In this document: one piece after another, positions 1 through 9,993 of the stretch
How the letters are laid out: each line of letters opens with the position of its first letter
Position numbering within the stretch: position 1 is the stretch's first letter
DNA from: DATHTS01 sp965219305
GTDB taxonomy: Bacteria; Acidobacteriota; Blastocatellia; Pyrinomonadales; Pyrinomonadaceae
Length of the DNA: 64,000 nucleotides
Assembly (NCBI GenBank): GCA_965219305.1
Contig: OZ244725.1
Coordinates: 1,302,001 to 1,366,000, forward strand
Direction of reading: 5' to 3'
Made by a program: the position numbers and the translations under genes
The notes under the pieces: model-generated
Told to the model about the DNA's origin: nothing
Seen by the model: only the letters and a program-made list of their open reading frames with translations
Database searches by the model: none

Positions 1-343
1 ATATATTTATTGTAATCTTCGCCGAATTTCGCAGGTAAAGCAAATTTAAGACTTTTCTGACTGCGAATATCAACAGATTAAAATAGTTAATTTCATTTTA
101 TTCGTGTTCATTCGTGCTGTTTGCAAACAAAATTTCCCGTCTTTTACGAGCAAAGAAAATAATTTTATCTAGAAAAAAAAACTTCTGGAATATCTGTTTT
201 ATTAAAACTTTTATGAGGCATTACAATTCGACGAAAAACCGCTGCGCGATTGAGCGAACTTGCGTCAGGCATTGCGGTTTTTGTAAGATTCGCAGAATAA
301 CAGATTTTTCACTTCCACGGCGCGTCTGACATTTTTTTTATTT
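1..343. other. Gene-free left edge with one repeat arm
   Basis: No convincing gene lies here; the short open frame at 114-329 has no ribosome site and no recognisable product. At about 97-122 there is a two-unit tandem of the type TTCGTGTTCA/TTCGTGCTGT. It resembles one arm of the fold-back elements seen at 25.3, 27.7 and 29.4 kb, but no partner arm is visible. The promoter of the S41 protease presumably lies in the AT-rich stretch before 344. Confidence 0.5.
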
Positions 344-2011
344 ATGAGGAGAAGAGTTTTTATAATTTCCGTCTTAGTGTTGTGTTTGATAACCGACGCT
401 TTTCCGCAAGATGTTTCGCAGATTCCGCAAACCGAGCCTTTCAAGATCAGCCGGGGCAGTTCGTTTTCCGCCTCGACGGTGCGTCCCGTTCAGACAGCGG
501 CTAACGAAAATAAAATTTCCAACGATTATCAGGAAGCCTTAAAAGTGATCCGCGAAAATTACATCGGCGGAAACCGTCTCGATTACAACGAACTGACAAA
601 AACCGCGATTGACACGATGCTGAAAACGCTCGATCCGCATTCTAATTATTTTGATGTAGCCGAATACGCCGATTTATTAAACGATCAGCGAAGCGAGTAT
701 TTCGGAATCGGTGCAACGATTGCAAATTATGTCAAAAACGGCGCGGCGGAAACATTCGTCATTTCGACATTTCCAGATTCGCCTGCATTCCAGTCGAATC
801 TGCATTTCGGCGATAAAATCGTCGCCGTTAACGGAGAAAACGTCGGCGGAAAAAGTTCGTCTTACGTCCGCGACAAAGTGCGCGGAAAACGCGGCACGAC
901 GGTTCGTATAAACGTCGAACGCGCCGACACACACAAAATTGAAACCGTCTCGATACGCCGCAGCCGCGTCCCGTTCCCGTCAATTCCCGACGCTTATCTG
1001 TTGCGGAAAAACATCGGTTATATTGATATGACGAACGGTTTTAATTACACGACCGCCGATGAATTAAATGTCGCTTTGGAAGATTTGCACGAACAGGGAA
1101 TGTCATCGCTGATCTTGGATTTGCGAAATAATCCGGGCGGAATTTTGGAACAATCCGTGCGGGTCGCCGAAAAATTTCTGTCGCGCGGGAAAACCATCGT
1201 GACTCAGCGCGGACGTTTTTCGATTGACAACAGAACGTGGAAATCAGAGGGACGAAAACCGGAAACTTTGCCGCTCATCGTTCTCGTCAACGACAGCAGC
1301 GCGTCAGCATCGGAAATCGTCGCCGGAGCGTTGCAGGATTATGACCGCGCGTTGATTATCGGCGAGAAAACATTCGGCAAAGGTCTCGTACAAAGCATCA
1401 TAAATCTGCCTTACGGTTCGGGATTGACCTTGACGACTGCAAAATATTACACGCCTTCGGGACGCTCGATTCAGCGTGATTATTCAAATTCGGGGCTTTA
1501 CGATTATTACAATCACAAAATAAGTTTGACCGATAAACAAAGACCTGTTTCACGCACGAGTTCCGGCAGATTAATTTACGGCGGCGACGGAATTGCGCCG
1601 GATGAAACCGTAAAAACGCCCGATCTGACAAACGATCAAATCGCTCTGCTCGATCCGATCTTTTATTTCGCACGAGATATTTCCGGCGGTAAAATAAGGA
1701 GTTTTGAAAACTTAAAATCGAACGTGCAAATAAAATTCGGTGAAAGAATTCGCCCGAACGATTTTGTTATTTCCGATAAATTATTTGAGACTTTCAAAAA
1801 TTTCGCTACCAAAGAATGGAAAATTTCGGCAGATGAAATTTCAGGCGAGAAAAGTTTTATTATCGAAAGACTCCGTTTTCATCTGGCAACCGCAAATTAC
1901 GGAAGCGTCGCGGCGAATCAAATTCTGATCGAAAACGATCCGCAATTAAATAAAGCGTTGGAGTTTTTGCCGCGCGCCGAACAATTTGCGCGGTCGGCTG
2001 AAAAGAGATAA
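344..2011 (+). CDS. S41 family C-terminal processing peptidase (secreted)
   Basis: A periplasmic tail-specific/C-terminal processing serine protease that cuts unfolded or tagged proteins. Residues 1-22 form a signal peptide. A PDZ substrate-binding domain spans about 110-200 and the S41 catalytic domain about 220-390. The Ser/Lys dyad is readable: Ser321 in the SASASE motif and Lys346 in TFGKG, spaced 25 residues apart exactly as in E. coli Tsp. The last ~130 residues are a less conserved helical tail. The start is the ATG at 344; no clear Shine-Dalgarno precedes it. It stands alone and converges with the YCF48-like gene. Length (555 aa) is normal for the family; the specific substrate cannot be inferred. 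Confidence 0.9.
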   Translation: MRRRVFIISVLVLCLITDAFPQDVSQIPQTEPFKISRGSSFSASTVRPVQTAANENKISNDYQEALKVIRENYIGGNRLDYNELTKTAIDTMLKTLDPHSNYFDVAEYADLLNDQRSEYFGIGATIANYVKNGAAETFVISTFPDSPAFQSNLHFGDKIVAVNGENVGGKSSSYVRDKVRGKRGTTVRINVERADTHKIETVSIRRSRVPFPSIPDAYLLRKNIGYIDMTNGFNYTTADELNVALEDLHEQGMSSLILDLRNNPGGILEQSVRVAEKFLSRGKTIVTQRGRFSIDNRTWKSEGRKPETLPLIVLVNDSSASASEIVAGALQDYDRALIIGEKTFGKGLVQSIINLPYGSGLTLTTAKYYTPSGRSIQRDYSNSGLYDYYNHKISLTDKQRPVSRTSSGRLIYGGDGIAPDETVKTPDLTNDQIALLDPIFYFARDISGGKIRSFENLKSNVQIKFGERIRPNDFVISDKLFETFKNFATKEWKISADEISGEKSFIIERLRFHLATANYGSVAANQILIENDPQLNKALEFLPRAEQFARSAEKR

Positions 2012-2017
2012 AAAAAC

Positions 2018-2046
2018 GGCTTGCCGGGTAACATTCCCGACAAGCC
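2018..2046 (-). terminator. Hairpin between convergent genes
   Basis: An 11-bp stem (GGCTTGCCGGG with CCCGACAAGCC, one mismatch) with a 7-nt loop. The run of six A on its left (2011-2016) becomes a U-tract on the minus strand, so it fits best as a terminator for the leftward YCF48-like gene, and perhaps works both ways. Confidence 0.6.
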
Positions 2047-2173
2047 AAAAAGAAACAGGAGGAATCAAAAAGACTAAAAACCGGACTTATTGGTTTAATA
2101 ATTAATTCGGCTCAAGTCCTTAGTCCAATCTTAAAGATGCTTCCGATTTTTTTTAGGTTGCCATTTTTTATTT

Positions 2174-3178
2174 TTAGCGGTCATACTTAAGAATTGCACC
2201 GTCTTGACCGACAGCCCAACCGTATTTTTTATTCATATAAAGACCGTAAAGATGCTTTGAAGTTTTGCTCTCTTGTTTGAGCCACGATTTTCCTTTGTCC
2301 GACGAACGCAAAATTGTGCCGTCCCTGCCGACAATCCAGCCGTTTTCGTCGTTTGTAAAATCCACACGCAAAAATGTCGAAGGATAAGCAGTATTAACTG
2401 TTTGCCAGGTTTCGCCGCCGTTGTCAGTCCGCAAAATCGTCCCGTAACCGCCGACGGCGTAACCTTCGTTTTTATCACGGAAATCAACCGAATAAAGTGC
2501 CGGTTTCGTATTTTTACCTTTTACCGGTCGTAATGATGTCTTTTGTATTTGCCACTTCAAACCGCCGTTTTGTGTCGCTAAAATCATTCCGTCATCGCCG
2601 ACGATCCAACCGTAATCATCATTTATAAAATCGAGATTATAGATTTCTTTGGTAAACGGAACGGTGATTCGCCGCCAACTTTCGCCGCCGTCGGAAGTTT
2701 TCAGAACGAGCGAATCAACAACGCGCACGTCATCGCCGAATTCTTTCAAAATGGAGCCGATGATAAAACCGTCTTTTTTACCTGTAAAACGAATGCTCAA
2801 AAATTCCGGCGTTCCGCCGTTGAAATTGCGCGATTCGAGCGGCACGAATTCCTGCCAACTTTTTCCGCCGTCAACGGTTTTGAACATCACTCTTCCGGCA
2901 ACGAGATAACCATTGTCGTTATTACGAAAATAAATTTCGTTGATGTTGTCGCTGATATTCAAATCCTGCCGCGTCCAGTTTCTGCCGCCGTTTTGTGTGA
3001 TCGCCAGAAAACCATTATCTCCGGCAACCCAGCCGTTATCAGATGATGTAAAACAAACAGTTATCAGATCGCCGCCGCTTTGCGCTTTAGAGGCACGCCA
3101 ACCTATTTGAGCGTTAAAATCTGCTGCGAAAAGTAAAAAAAACAAACCGATAACTAAAGAATATTTAAAAATTTTCAT
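2174..3178 (-). CDS. Secreted YCF48/Hcf136-like beta-propeller protein
   Basis: Signal peptide (about residues 1-23) followed by seven or so BNR/YCF48-type blades with the recurring pattern 'GW-V-G-D-G ... T--GG--W'. YCF48 proteins assist photosystem II assembly in phototrophs, but in heterotrophs such secreted propellers have no assigned role. 334 aa is typical for a complete propeller. It is transcribed with the same orientation as the VIT-vWA gene 100 bp upstream but has its own leader region. Family assignment is firm, the biological role unknown. Confidence 0.8.
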   Translation of the reverse strand: MKIFKYSLVIGLFFLLFAADFNAQIGWRASKAQSGGDLITVCFTSSDNGWVAGDNGFLAITQNGGRNWTRQDLNISDNINEIYFRNNDNGYLVAGRVMFKTVDGGKSWQEFVPLESRNFNGGTPEFLSIRFTGKKDGFIIGSILKEFGDDVRVVDSLVLKTSDGGESWRRITVPFTKEIYNLDFINDDYGWIVGDDGMILATQNGGLKWQIQKTSLRPVKGKNTKPALYSVDFRDKNEGYAVGGYGTILRTDNGGETWQTVNTAYPSTFLRVDFTNDENGWIVGRDGTILRSSDKGKSWLKQESKTSKHLYGLYMNKKYGWAVGQDGAILKYDR

Positions 3179-3281
3179 AATTAATTCGTAGGGATTTGCA
3201 AAAAAAGGATGATTTTTTGCTGACGTATTTTATTTTAACATATAAAAAAGCACCCTTTTTCAAAAACGAATTTTAACCGAT

Positions 3282-5549
3282 TTAGTTCGTAATCCGATAT
3301 ATTCGGTTTTTCCAAACCACCGTTACATTTTCGCCGAGAGCGAGATACTGTCCTAATTCCGGTTCTTTCTCGATCAGATCGAAATATTTTTCGCTGGCAA
3401 ACCTAATTTTCACTTCGGGAAGTTTGGAATCTTCTTTCAGTTCAGAATCAATCCAATTACCGCTCTGATTTGTAAAATTCTTTACCCCGACAAATTGATT
3501 TGAAACCGTGTTCTGCACGAAAATCTGCGGCGAAGACTCTTCCTTTTTAGATTCCGAATCGGCAGTAACCGACACATTCGCCTGCATCGCATTTTGCTGA
3601 CGACTCAATTGAACGGCATCTCTGCCGGAATTTTCTCTCAAAACGCTGCCGAAAGAAGTTCCCTTCGGTAAGGCTTCCATTCTTCGACTGTTCAAAGTCA
3701 AGTTCTGAACTGTTCCGTCGGTCGCTAAATACGAAGTGTAAGGCGTAACCAAACCGTAGCGTGTGCCGAGATCAATTACTTCATCTTTTAATTCCTTGTT
3801 TTCGCCGTTAATTCGGATTTGCTCGATCAGCCAACCGACGCGGCGCGATGCCCAAAGTCTCGGCAGAAAATCGTTTTCATTCGCACGCGCCGGAAAATCG
3901 AGATTTTTGTATGTAAAAGTTTTCGTTTCCTTTCCCGATTTTCCCGAAAGCCTGAGCGTTACGTTTTCGACATCAGCCGCGTTCGTGTAACGTCCTAAAA
4001 GAACAAGTTGCGAACCTTTGAAAATGTCGGTCAACTGCCGAGGATACATTAAATCAGTCCGCACACCGCCGAAATCCATTTCCAGATCGCTCAAAACGGG
4101 CGAACTCACCTTTGAGAAAAAGTTGGAAACTTTTACTTCCAAATCTTCCTTCGGCTCGACATATTCCGACACACCGGAATTTTCCGAGGCGAGTTTGTCC
4201 AGCAAGTTCGTGTTGACATCATAACCGACACCAAACGGGAAAATCCGTAAATTTTCAACTTCTACGTTTTTTGCATTGTTCGTAATTTTTATTGCGTCGG
4301 TTTCGCCGACCGTCGGCAAACCGTCGGTCAGGAACACCAACATTTTCGGTCTGTCCGAATTATCAAATTGTTCAAGCGATGCTTTCAAAGCGTCGTTGAT
4401 ATTCGTCCCGCCGTTCGGAGTCAATTTTTTAACGAATTCCTCGCCGCGTTTCTTATTTTCATTTGAAGCCGCAATCACACCTTTTTCGAGAAGATGTTCT
4501 TCGCCCGCAAAATTTATTACGTTAAAACGGTCGCCTGCGCGAAGTCCGCGAATACCGAAAAGCAACGCCGAACGCGCCTTTTCCATTTTTCCTTCGTCCG
4601 CCATCGAACCCGACGTATCGAGAACGAAAATAATATCTTTACTGACGACTTCCCTTTCGGCGATGTCGTCTTTCGGTGACAGCATCAGCAGAAAATAACC
4701 GTCTTTTCCCGGTTCGCGGTAAGTCATCAAAGACATTCCGAAATCGTTGTTCGACAAACCGTAAAACAACTGAAAATCGTTGACGTTGTTTTTCGTTTCA
4801 AATGAGATCGTCGCTTTTGTTTCGCCGTTTCGATCAACTTCTACCGAATGACTCGGCGAATAAATATTTCGCAACGCTTCTTTTCCGATAATTTCTATCT
4901 TGCCCGAAACCGTTCCGAAATCTTCCGAAACGGGCTTTGTCTGCGCTCTTTCAAAATCGTTATTAGAACGAGTCAGGATATTTCTTCCTGTTCCCAATGG
5001 ATAACGATAAGCGACCGTGCCGGATTCGGCTTTTAAAACCTGCGAATAAGTCATTTCGAGTTTTTTATCCGAATTCGGCGGAATCGGGAAGATCGAAGCC
5101 TGAAAAAGATTTTTGCCCGCATATTCCAGAAGTCCGGGATCACGCTGTCGCCTGACGATTTCGTCGTAGATTTTTCTTGCTTCTTCGCGCGAACGAACTT
5201 CGCCGACGAGTTTCTTACCGTTTTCCCAGATCGCAAATTCGCTGATGGAAGCATCTTCGGGAATCGGAAAAAAGTACGTTCCTTCAAGTGTGTAAGGCGT
5301 ATCGTTGCGAAAAACTTGTTCGATCTGCGTCGTCGCTACCTGTCCCAAGATTTTCGTATCAATTTTTATTGATTTAACCGGCAAAGCGTTCGGCACGGGA
5401 ATCGGTCTCGGAAGAGGAACCGGACGCGGCGGACACGGACGAACATCGCAAATGATCGGAACAATAACGCCTTGAGCATTTGTCGAAATCGCGGCAAAAA
5501 AGCCGAAAAAGATAATGCTCAAAAACCTGAATACGTTTTTAAAACTCAT
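3282..5549 (-). CDS. VIT domain and von Willebrand A domain secreted protein
   Basis: Signal peptide (about 1-25), then a short proline-rich stretch, a VIT (vault inter-alpha-trypsin) domain at about 53-170, and a vWA domain at about 305-480. The metal-ion-dependent adhesion site is readable: DTSGSM at 311-316 and a later TDG. A C-terminal region ends in a beta-rich part. This domain order matches the inter-alpha-trypsin inhibitor heavy-chain-like proteins common in Acidobacteria and Planctomycetes; the role in bacteria is mostly unknown, probably protein-protein contact at the cell surface. 755 aa is a normal length. It is preceded on its strand by a good ATG with GGAGAA just upstream (5556-5561). 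Confidence 0.88.
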   Translation of the reverse strand: MSFKNVFRFLSIIFFGFFAAISTNAQGVIVPIICDVRPCPPRPVPLPRPIPVPNALPVKSIKIDTKILGQVATTQIEQVFRNDTPYTLEGTYFFPIPEDASISEFAIWENGKKLVGEVRSREEARKIYDEIVRRQRDPGLLEYAGKNLFQASIFPIPPNSDKKLEMTYSQVLKAESGTVAYRYPLGTGRNILTRSNNDFERAQTKPVSEDFGTVSGKIEIIGKEALRNIYSPSHSVEVDRNGETKATISFETKNNVNDFQLFYGLSNNDFGMSLMTYREPGKDGYFLLMLSPKDDIAEREVVSKDIIFVLDTSGSMADEGKMEKARSALLFGIRGLRAGDRFNVINFAGEEHLLEKGVIAASNENKKRGEEFVKKLTPNGGTNINDALKASLEQFDNSDRPKMLVFLTDGLPTVGETDAIKITNNAKNVEVENLRIFPFGVGYDVNTNLLDKLASENSGVSEYVEPKEDLEVKVSNFFSKVSSPVLSDLEMDFGGVRTDLMYPRQLTDIFKGSQLVLLGRYTNAADVENVTLRLSGKSGKETKTFTYKNLDFPARANENDFLPRLWASRRVGWLIEQIRINGENKELKDEVIDLGTRYGLVTPYTSYLATDGTVQNLTLNSRRMEALPKGTSFGSVLRENSGRDAVQLSRQQNAMQANVSVTADSESKKEESSPQIFVQNTVSNQFVGVKNFTNQSGNWIDSELKEDSKLPEVKIRFASEKYFDLIEKEPELGQYLALGENVTVVWKNRIYRITN

Positions 5550-5669
5550 AATTTCTCCTATCTGTTTAATTTTTCGTGCGAAGCGTTTCCGCCTCTATGA
5601 CGTATTGATGAACGTTTGAAGTTGTAAACGCTTGCAGAATAAAAAGAAAATTTATGAATTTATTGAGAT

Positions 5670-6431
5670 TTAATTTTTCACGTTCTTGATTAAAAGCCTG
5701 CCGGTGTAATCTATTCTTTGCAAAAAAGGTTTGAATTTCAACTCGCCGAAATATTCGTCCGTCGCTTTTCTCGCGCCCTGCCAATGTCCGTAATCGTCAA
5801 TAATTAAAATTCCGTTTTCGGACAAATTCGGGTAAAGATGAATGAGTTCGTGTTTTGTCGAATCATACCAATCAGTATCGAGCCTGAGCAGACAAATTTT
5901 TTCGGGCAGCGTTTCGGGAATCGTATCCTCGACTTTTCCTTCGATAAGAAAAATGTTTTCTTTCGGATAACCTGTCGAATGTAGATTTTGCAGAACGTCC
6001 CGCTGATCGGCAAAACACCAGCCTTCGGAATTTCCTGCCGTTTCGCCGTAAAATTTTTCCGCCGCCGTGCCTTGAAAATCCACGTCATTTTCAGAAGGCG
6101 CGGGCATTCCCTCAAAAGTGTCGTAGAGAAATAATTTACGGTTCGTGTCGCCTAACTGACGCAAAATCGAAGCGACGATCATCATACTTCCGCCGCGCCA
6201 AACGCCGCATTCGACAAAATCTCCTTCGATTTGGTTTTCGACAACATACTTTACCGACTGCATCAAAGAAACGGCTCTTTCGACGCTTGTCATTGTAAAG
6301 GGTTTGACTTTGTTAAATACTTCCTTTTCATTGTCCGATAAATCCGGCGGAAAATTATTACTTCCGTTGTTATTACTCGGCACAATATCGTAACCGTATT
6401 TTTTTAGAATATTTTTGACGATGGTTTTCAT
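5670..6431 (-). CDS. TylF/MycF (macrocin O-methyltransferase) family protein
   Basis: A 253-aa SAM-dependent methyltransferase of the TylF family. Residues about 70-110 carry the SAM-binding segment (FVECGVWRGGS) and the following YDTFEGMP motif; the late IDDYGHWQGAR motif supplies the metal-binding acidic residues. Family members O-methylate sugars, including macrolide sugars and surface polysaccharides. No polyketide or sugar cluster lies nearby, so a role in glycan modification is only a guess. It sits alone between two leftward secreted-protein genes. Confidence 0.85.
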   Translation of the reverse strand: MKTIVKNILKKYGYDIVPSNNNGSNNFPPDLSDNEKEVFNKVKPFTMTSVERAVSLMQSVKYVVENQIEGDFVECGVWRGGSMMIVASILRQLGDTNRKLFLYDTFEGMPAPSENDVDFQGTAAEKFYGETAGNSEGWCFADQRDVLQNLHSTGYPKENIFLIEGKVEDTIPETLPEKICLLRLDTDWYDSTKHELIHLYPNLSENGILIIDDYGHWQGARKATDEYFGELKFKPFLQRIDYTGRLLIKNVKN

Positions 6432-6580
6432 TCTGATATTTTTGTTTTTGATAAGGAATTCAGCCGTTATAAAATGCTGATTCCGATTCTATGTTGTATT
6501 TTTTTTCCAAACAAATCAAACGGCAATTTTATCAACTGCCCTGTAAAAAAGCCGCATACACTTAACATTTATTTAAACAA

Positions 6581-6617
6581 AAAAAAGGAACGCGAGATTA
6601 TCGCGTTCCTTTTTTTT
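6581..6617 (-). terminator. Rho-independent terminator of the delta-60 gene
   Basis: Perfect 10-bp stem AGGAACGCGA / TCGCGTTCCT with a 5-nt loop, flanked by A-run and T-run, 20 bp past the stop codon at 6634. The symmetric flanks allow termination in both directions. Confidence 0.85.
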
Positions 6618-6633
6618 GTTTAGCCGTCTTCTT

Positions 6634-9489
6634 CTAATATGCCGCCGGAGTTGGATTATCATTTCCGACTCCGAACGTCTGACCTGCGAATCCGCCATTT
6701 GACGAGTTCAGACGATACCAGTTTCCATTTCTAAATACCGCCACATCGGTTTTGCCGTCCCCGTCGTAATCCGCCGCTACCGGAATGTCTCCGTTTTGTC
6801 CGAATGTTAAGCCGTAGAATGAGTTCGTCGAAGAATTTATCCGATACCACGCGCCGTTTGACGGTCTGAATACCGATAAGTCCGTCTTCCCGTCGCCGTC
6901 ATAATCGCCGAGCGTCGGAATGTCCGTTCCTACTCCGAATGATGCTCCGCGGAATGCTCCCGTCGTTGAATCCAACGAATAAAATGCTCCGGTTGACGGT
7001 CTGAACACTGCAACATCGTTTTTACCGTCGCCGTCGAAATCGGCAAGCAGCGGTTTGTCCCCGTTTGCTCCGAAAGCCACGCCGTAAAACGAATTGTTCG
7101 ATGAATTCAAACGATACCAACTGCCGTTTGAAGGACGAAAAACGGAAATGTCGGCTTTGCCGTCGCCGTCGAAATCTCCGGGAATCGGAATATCTCCGTT
7201 TGCTCCGAACTGCACTCCGTAGAAAGTGTTGGTCGAAGAATTAAGGCGATACCAACTGCCGTTTGAAGGACGGAAAACGGAAACATCGGTTTTGCCGTCG
7301 CCGTCGAAATCTGCCGGAGTAATCAGATCGGTCGAAGCCCCGAAAGTAACGCCCGTGAAACCGTTTTGTGACTGCTGAATATACCACGCGCCGTTTGACG
7401 GTCTGAATACCGATAAATCAGCTTTGCCGTCGCCGTCGTAGTCGAATTTAGTGCGTGAAACAGAATCCAAGAGCCGGGCGATTCCCAATCTCGTAAATTC
7501 GTTTACCTTTGTAAAATTACCCGTAATTAGTATTTTACCGTTGTTTTGAGGCTTAATATCTGAAATATCATTATTAACAATTACTTCGGCAAAAGTATTG
7601 TCCCGCGTTCCATCGGGATTGAGCCGGAAAAGACGAGCTTTGGTATCCGAAAAGAGTGTTTGAACAAGAATTTTTCCGTCCGATTGTGTTCTTACCTTGC
7701 GAACTCTCTCATTAATAACGGGGGAAAATGAAGCATCAAGTGAACCGTCTGAATTCAGCCGCGCCAAATATTTTTTAGTCGTATCAAAACTTACTCCCGT
7801 AAAGTCTCCGCCGATTATAACTTTTCCGTTTGATTGAAGTGCCAAACTATAGACGAAATCGTTTGGTCCGCCGCCTACTGGATTGAACGTCGAATCCGGC
7901 GTGCCGTCGGGATTGGCTCTTCTTACTCTCGCATTCAAGTTGGTGTAAACGGAGTAAACTACTTTTGAATCAGGCTGAATGGCTAAATCGCTTATTGATT
8001 CAAGACCGCTTATTCCTCCACTAACAAGTGTTCCGTCAGGATTATAACTCTTTAAATTAAATCCGCCGCCGACGTAGATCTTTCCGTCGGGAGCAATATC
8101 AATTCGCGTTATTGGAAATTGCGATCCGGGAAACTCCAATTCAAACGAACCGTCCGAATTCAGACGAAATGCTCTGCCGGAACCGACAATTATTTTGCCG
8201 TCGGGTTGAACCTTTACTGCGGAAACTGAAACATCATTCCCGATAATAACGGGATTAAATGAATTATCAACCGTTCCGTCAGGATTTAATCTGACTAGAA
8301 ACTTTTTCAAAATTCCGTTGACGTTTCTAAATGTACCGCCGACTAATACTTTTCCGTCCGCCTGCACATCGAGCGCATAACCTCTTTCGTGAATTCCGGG
8401 TAACGGCGAAATGAAAGAAGTGTCCCGCGAACCATCGGGATTTAATCTGTTTACCGAAATTCCCGTCGTAAGGATTTTACCGCTTGGCAAAACGTCCAAA
8501 TCAATTACCTGCGATCCCGGAGCCAAAACGGATCCTGAAACAAAAGTCCCGTCCAAACTTCCGTCAGGATTCAGACGCGCCACCTGATTAGTACTAACTC
8601 CGCTGACCTGTGTAAAATTCCCGCCGATTAAAATCTTTCCATCCGGCAAAACCAATACTTTAAAAACGGGTCCATTGATATTAATCGGATTTGTCGTATT
8701 AAAAGTAGTATCAATCGAACCATCGGTATTTATTCTCGCCAAATTTTTAATCATAAATCCGTTGATATTATTGAACCCTCCGCCGACGATAACTTTTCCG
8801 TCCGCCTGCGTATCAGCAGACGCGAAGGCTTGTGAAGTTGAAAAAGTAGTGTCTTTTGTAAGGTTGCTGTTTACACGGTAAAGAGTTCCGTCATTAGTTA
8901 AAAGAACAACTTTACCGTCGCTTTGCAGGTATAATTTATCTGGAGCAAATGTCAGCGCGACATCTGAAATATATGTTCCGTCAGGATTTAACAGAGTCAG
9001 ACGAGTGCCGCGGGAAATTAAAATTAAATTGTTCGGATATATGGTAATTCCCCGCACATCTTCATTATCTATTACAGCGAATGTATTGTTGAAGGCAGTA
9101 TCCGGCGAACCGTCGGGATTGAGCCTGATTAATCCTTTATTTTGTCCAAAATTTAAGAGTCCCGCGACAAGAATTTTCCCGTCCGATTGAATTTCAATGT
9201 CAGCCAGAGTACCTGAAAGATTCGGCGGATTAAATGAATCATCTACTGTTCCGTCAGGATTTAAACGGGCTAATCTTGTCTTGACACTACTGTTAAGAGT
9301 ATCAAAATCGCCGCGTATTAGAATTTTGCCGTCCGGCTGAACCACACTTTCCTTGACGACTCCATTAGTATTAGCCAAAAACGCGTTAAACGACGTATCA
9401 ACTTCTCCGGCGGCATTGACATTTATAACGACAATAAGATTCGCCAGAAACAAAACGGGAGCCAGTAAAAACATACATTTTTTATTCAT
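6634..9489 (-). CDS. Secreted delta-60 repeat / FG-GAP (VCBS-like) protein
   Basis: A large secreted repeat protein. The frame opens with GTG at 9513, but the likely start is the ATG at 9489 because GGAGA lies just upstream and a signal peptide (about 25 residues) follows at once. The first two thirds consist of delta-60 repeats (pattern LARLNPDGT-D-SF and QPDGKILVGG). The last ~270 residues hold six FG-GAP-like units with the calcium-binding pattern DxDGDGKxDxxVFRPSNGxWY. The protein ends without a sorting signal I can recognise. Such proteins are abundant in Blastocatellia and are thought to be extracellular; no enzymatic domain is visible. Confidence 0.88.
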   Translation of the reverse strand: MNKKCMFLLAPVLFLANLIVVINVNAAGEVDTSFNAFLANTNGVVKESVVQPDGKILIRGDFDTLNSSVKTRLARLNPDGTVDDSFNPPNLSGTLADIEIQSDGKILVAGLLNFGQNKGLIRLNPDGSPDTAFNNTFAVIDNEDVRGITIYPNNLILISRGTRLTLLNPDGTYISDVALTFAPDKLYLQSDGKVVLLTNDGTLYRVNSNLTKDTTFSTSQAFASADTQADGKVIVGGGFNNINGFMIKNLARINTDGSIDTTFNTTNPININGPVFKVLVLPDGKILIGGNFTQVSGVSTNQVARLNPDGSLDGTFVSGSVLAPGSQVIDLDVLPSGKILTTGISVNRLNPDGSRDTSFISPLPGIHERGYALDVQADGKVLVGGTFRNVNGILKKFLVRLNPDGTVDNSFNPVIIGNDVSVSAVKVQPDGKIIVGSGRAFRLNSDGSFELEFPGSQFPITRIDIAPDGKIYVGGGFNLKSYNPDGTLVSGGISGLESISDLAIQPDSKVVYSVYTNLNARVRRANPDGTPDSTFNPVGGGPNDFVYSLALQSNGKVIIGGDFTGVSFDTTKKYLARLNSDGSLDASFSPVINERVRKVRTQSDGKILVQTLFSDTKARLFRLNPDGTRDNTFAEVIVNNDISDIKPQNNGKILITGNFTKVNEFTRLGIARLLDSVSRTKFDYDGDGKADLSVFRPSNGAWYIQQSQNGFTGVTFGASTDLITPADFDGDGKTDVSVFRPSNGSWYRLNSSTNTFYGVQFGANGDIPIPGDFDGDGKADISVFRPSNGSWYRLNSSNNSFYGVAFGANGDKPLLADFDGDGKNDVAVFRPSTGAFYSLDSTTGAFRGASFGVGTDIPTLGDYDGDGKTDLSVFRPSNGAWYRINSSTNSFYGLTFGQNGDIPVAADYDGDGKTDVAVFRNGNWYRLNSSNGGFAGQTFGVGNDNPTPAAY

Positions 9490-9993
9490 AATTTTTCTCC
9501 GAAATTCAGACACTTTTGGTATTTTAGTATTATGCGGGTGTTCGGTTGGAAAAAATCATTAAATCGCCGCGTATAACCTTCGATAAAATAGAAAAACCCG
9601 CTGCACCCATCTATTAAATACAAGTAGCGATTTATTGTATTGAACTTTTGCTTAAAAGTAAAGTATTTTTTCCATCTGCCGGAGTAAATACAGTGCCTCT
9701 GCAATTTCAACAAACATTTAAGTTATAACCGATTTTCTGATTACGATAAATTTTTATCTGGATAAATCTACAGCGTCACAGACATTTACGGAAAACCGGC
9801 TTTTTAACCTCGAAATTGTTCTTTGCCGAAGTGATATTACATTCTTCGGTTCTTGCTATCTCGCCGTTTGTCGGATAAATTATATTCTTACCAAAATGTT
9901 AATTCCGATTATCCGAAATTCTAAAATAATTTGATTCGGTGTCGGGGTTTACTGACTTTAAAATTAAATAATACAAAGGAGAATTTGCCGAAA
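9490..9993. other. Divergent intergenic region
   Basis: About 500 bp without a gene between the leftward delta-60 gene and the rightward EF-G paralogue, which must hold both promoters. I see no repeat, RNA gene or riboswitch-like structure. The short minus-strand frame at 9486-9713 has no protein-like features. Confidence 0.5.

Noticed and set aside
114..329. 71-aa frame at the left edge
   Set aside because: No ribosome site or homology-like features; AT-rich leader with a repeat arm.
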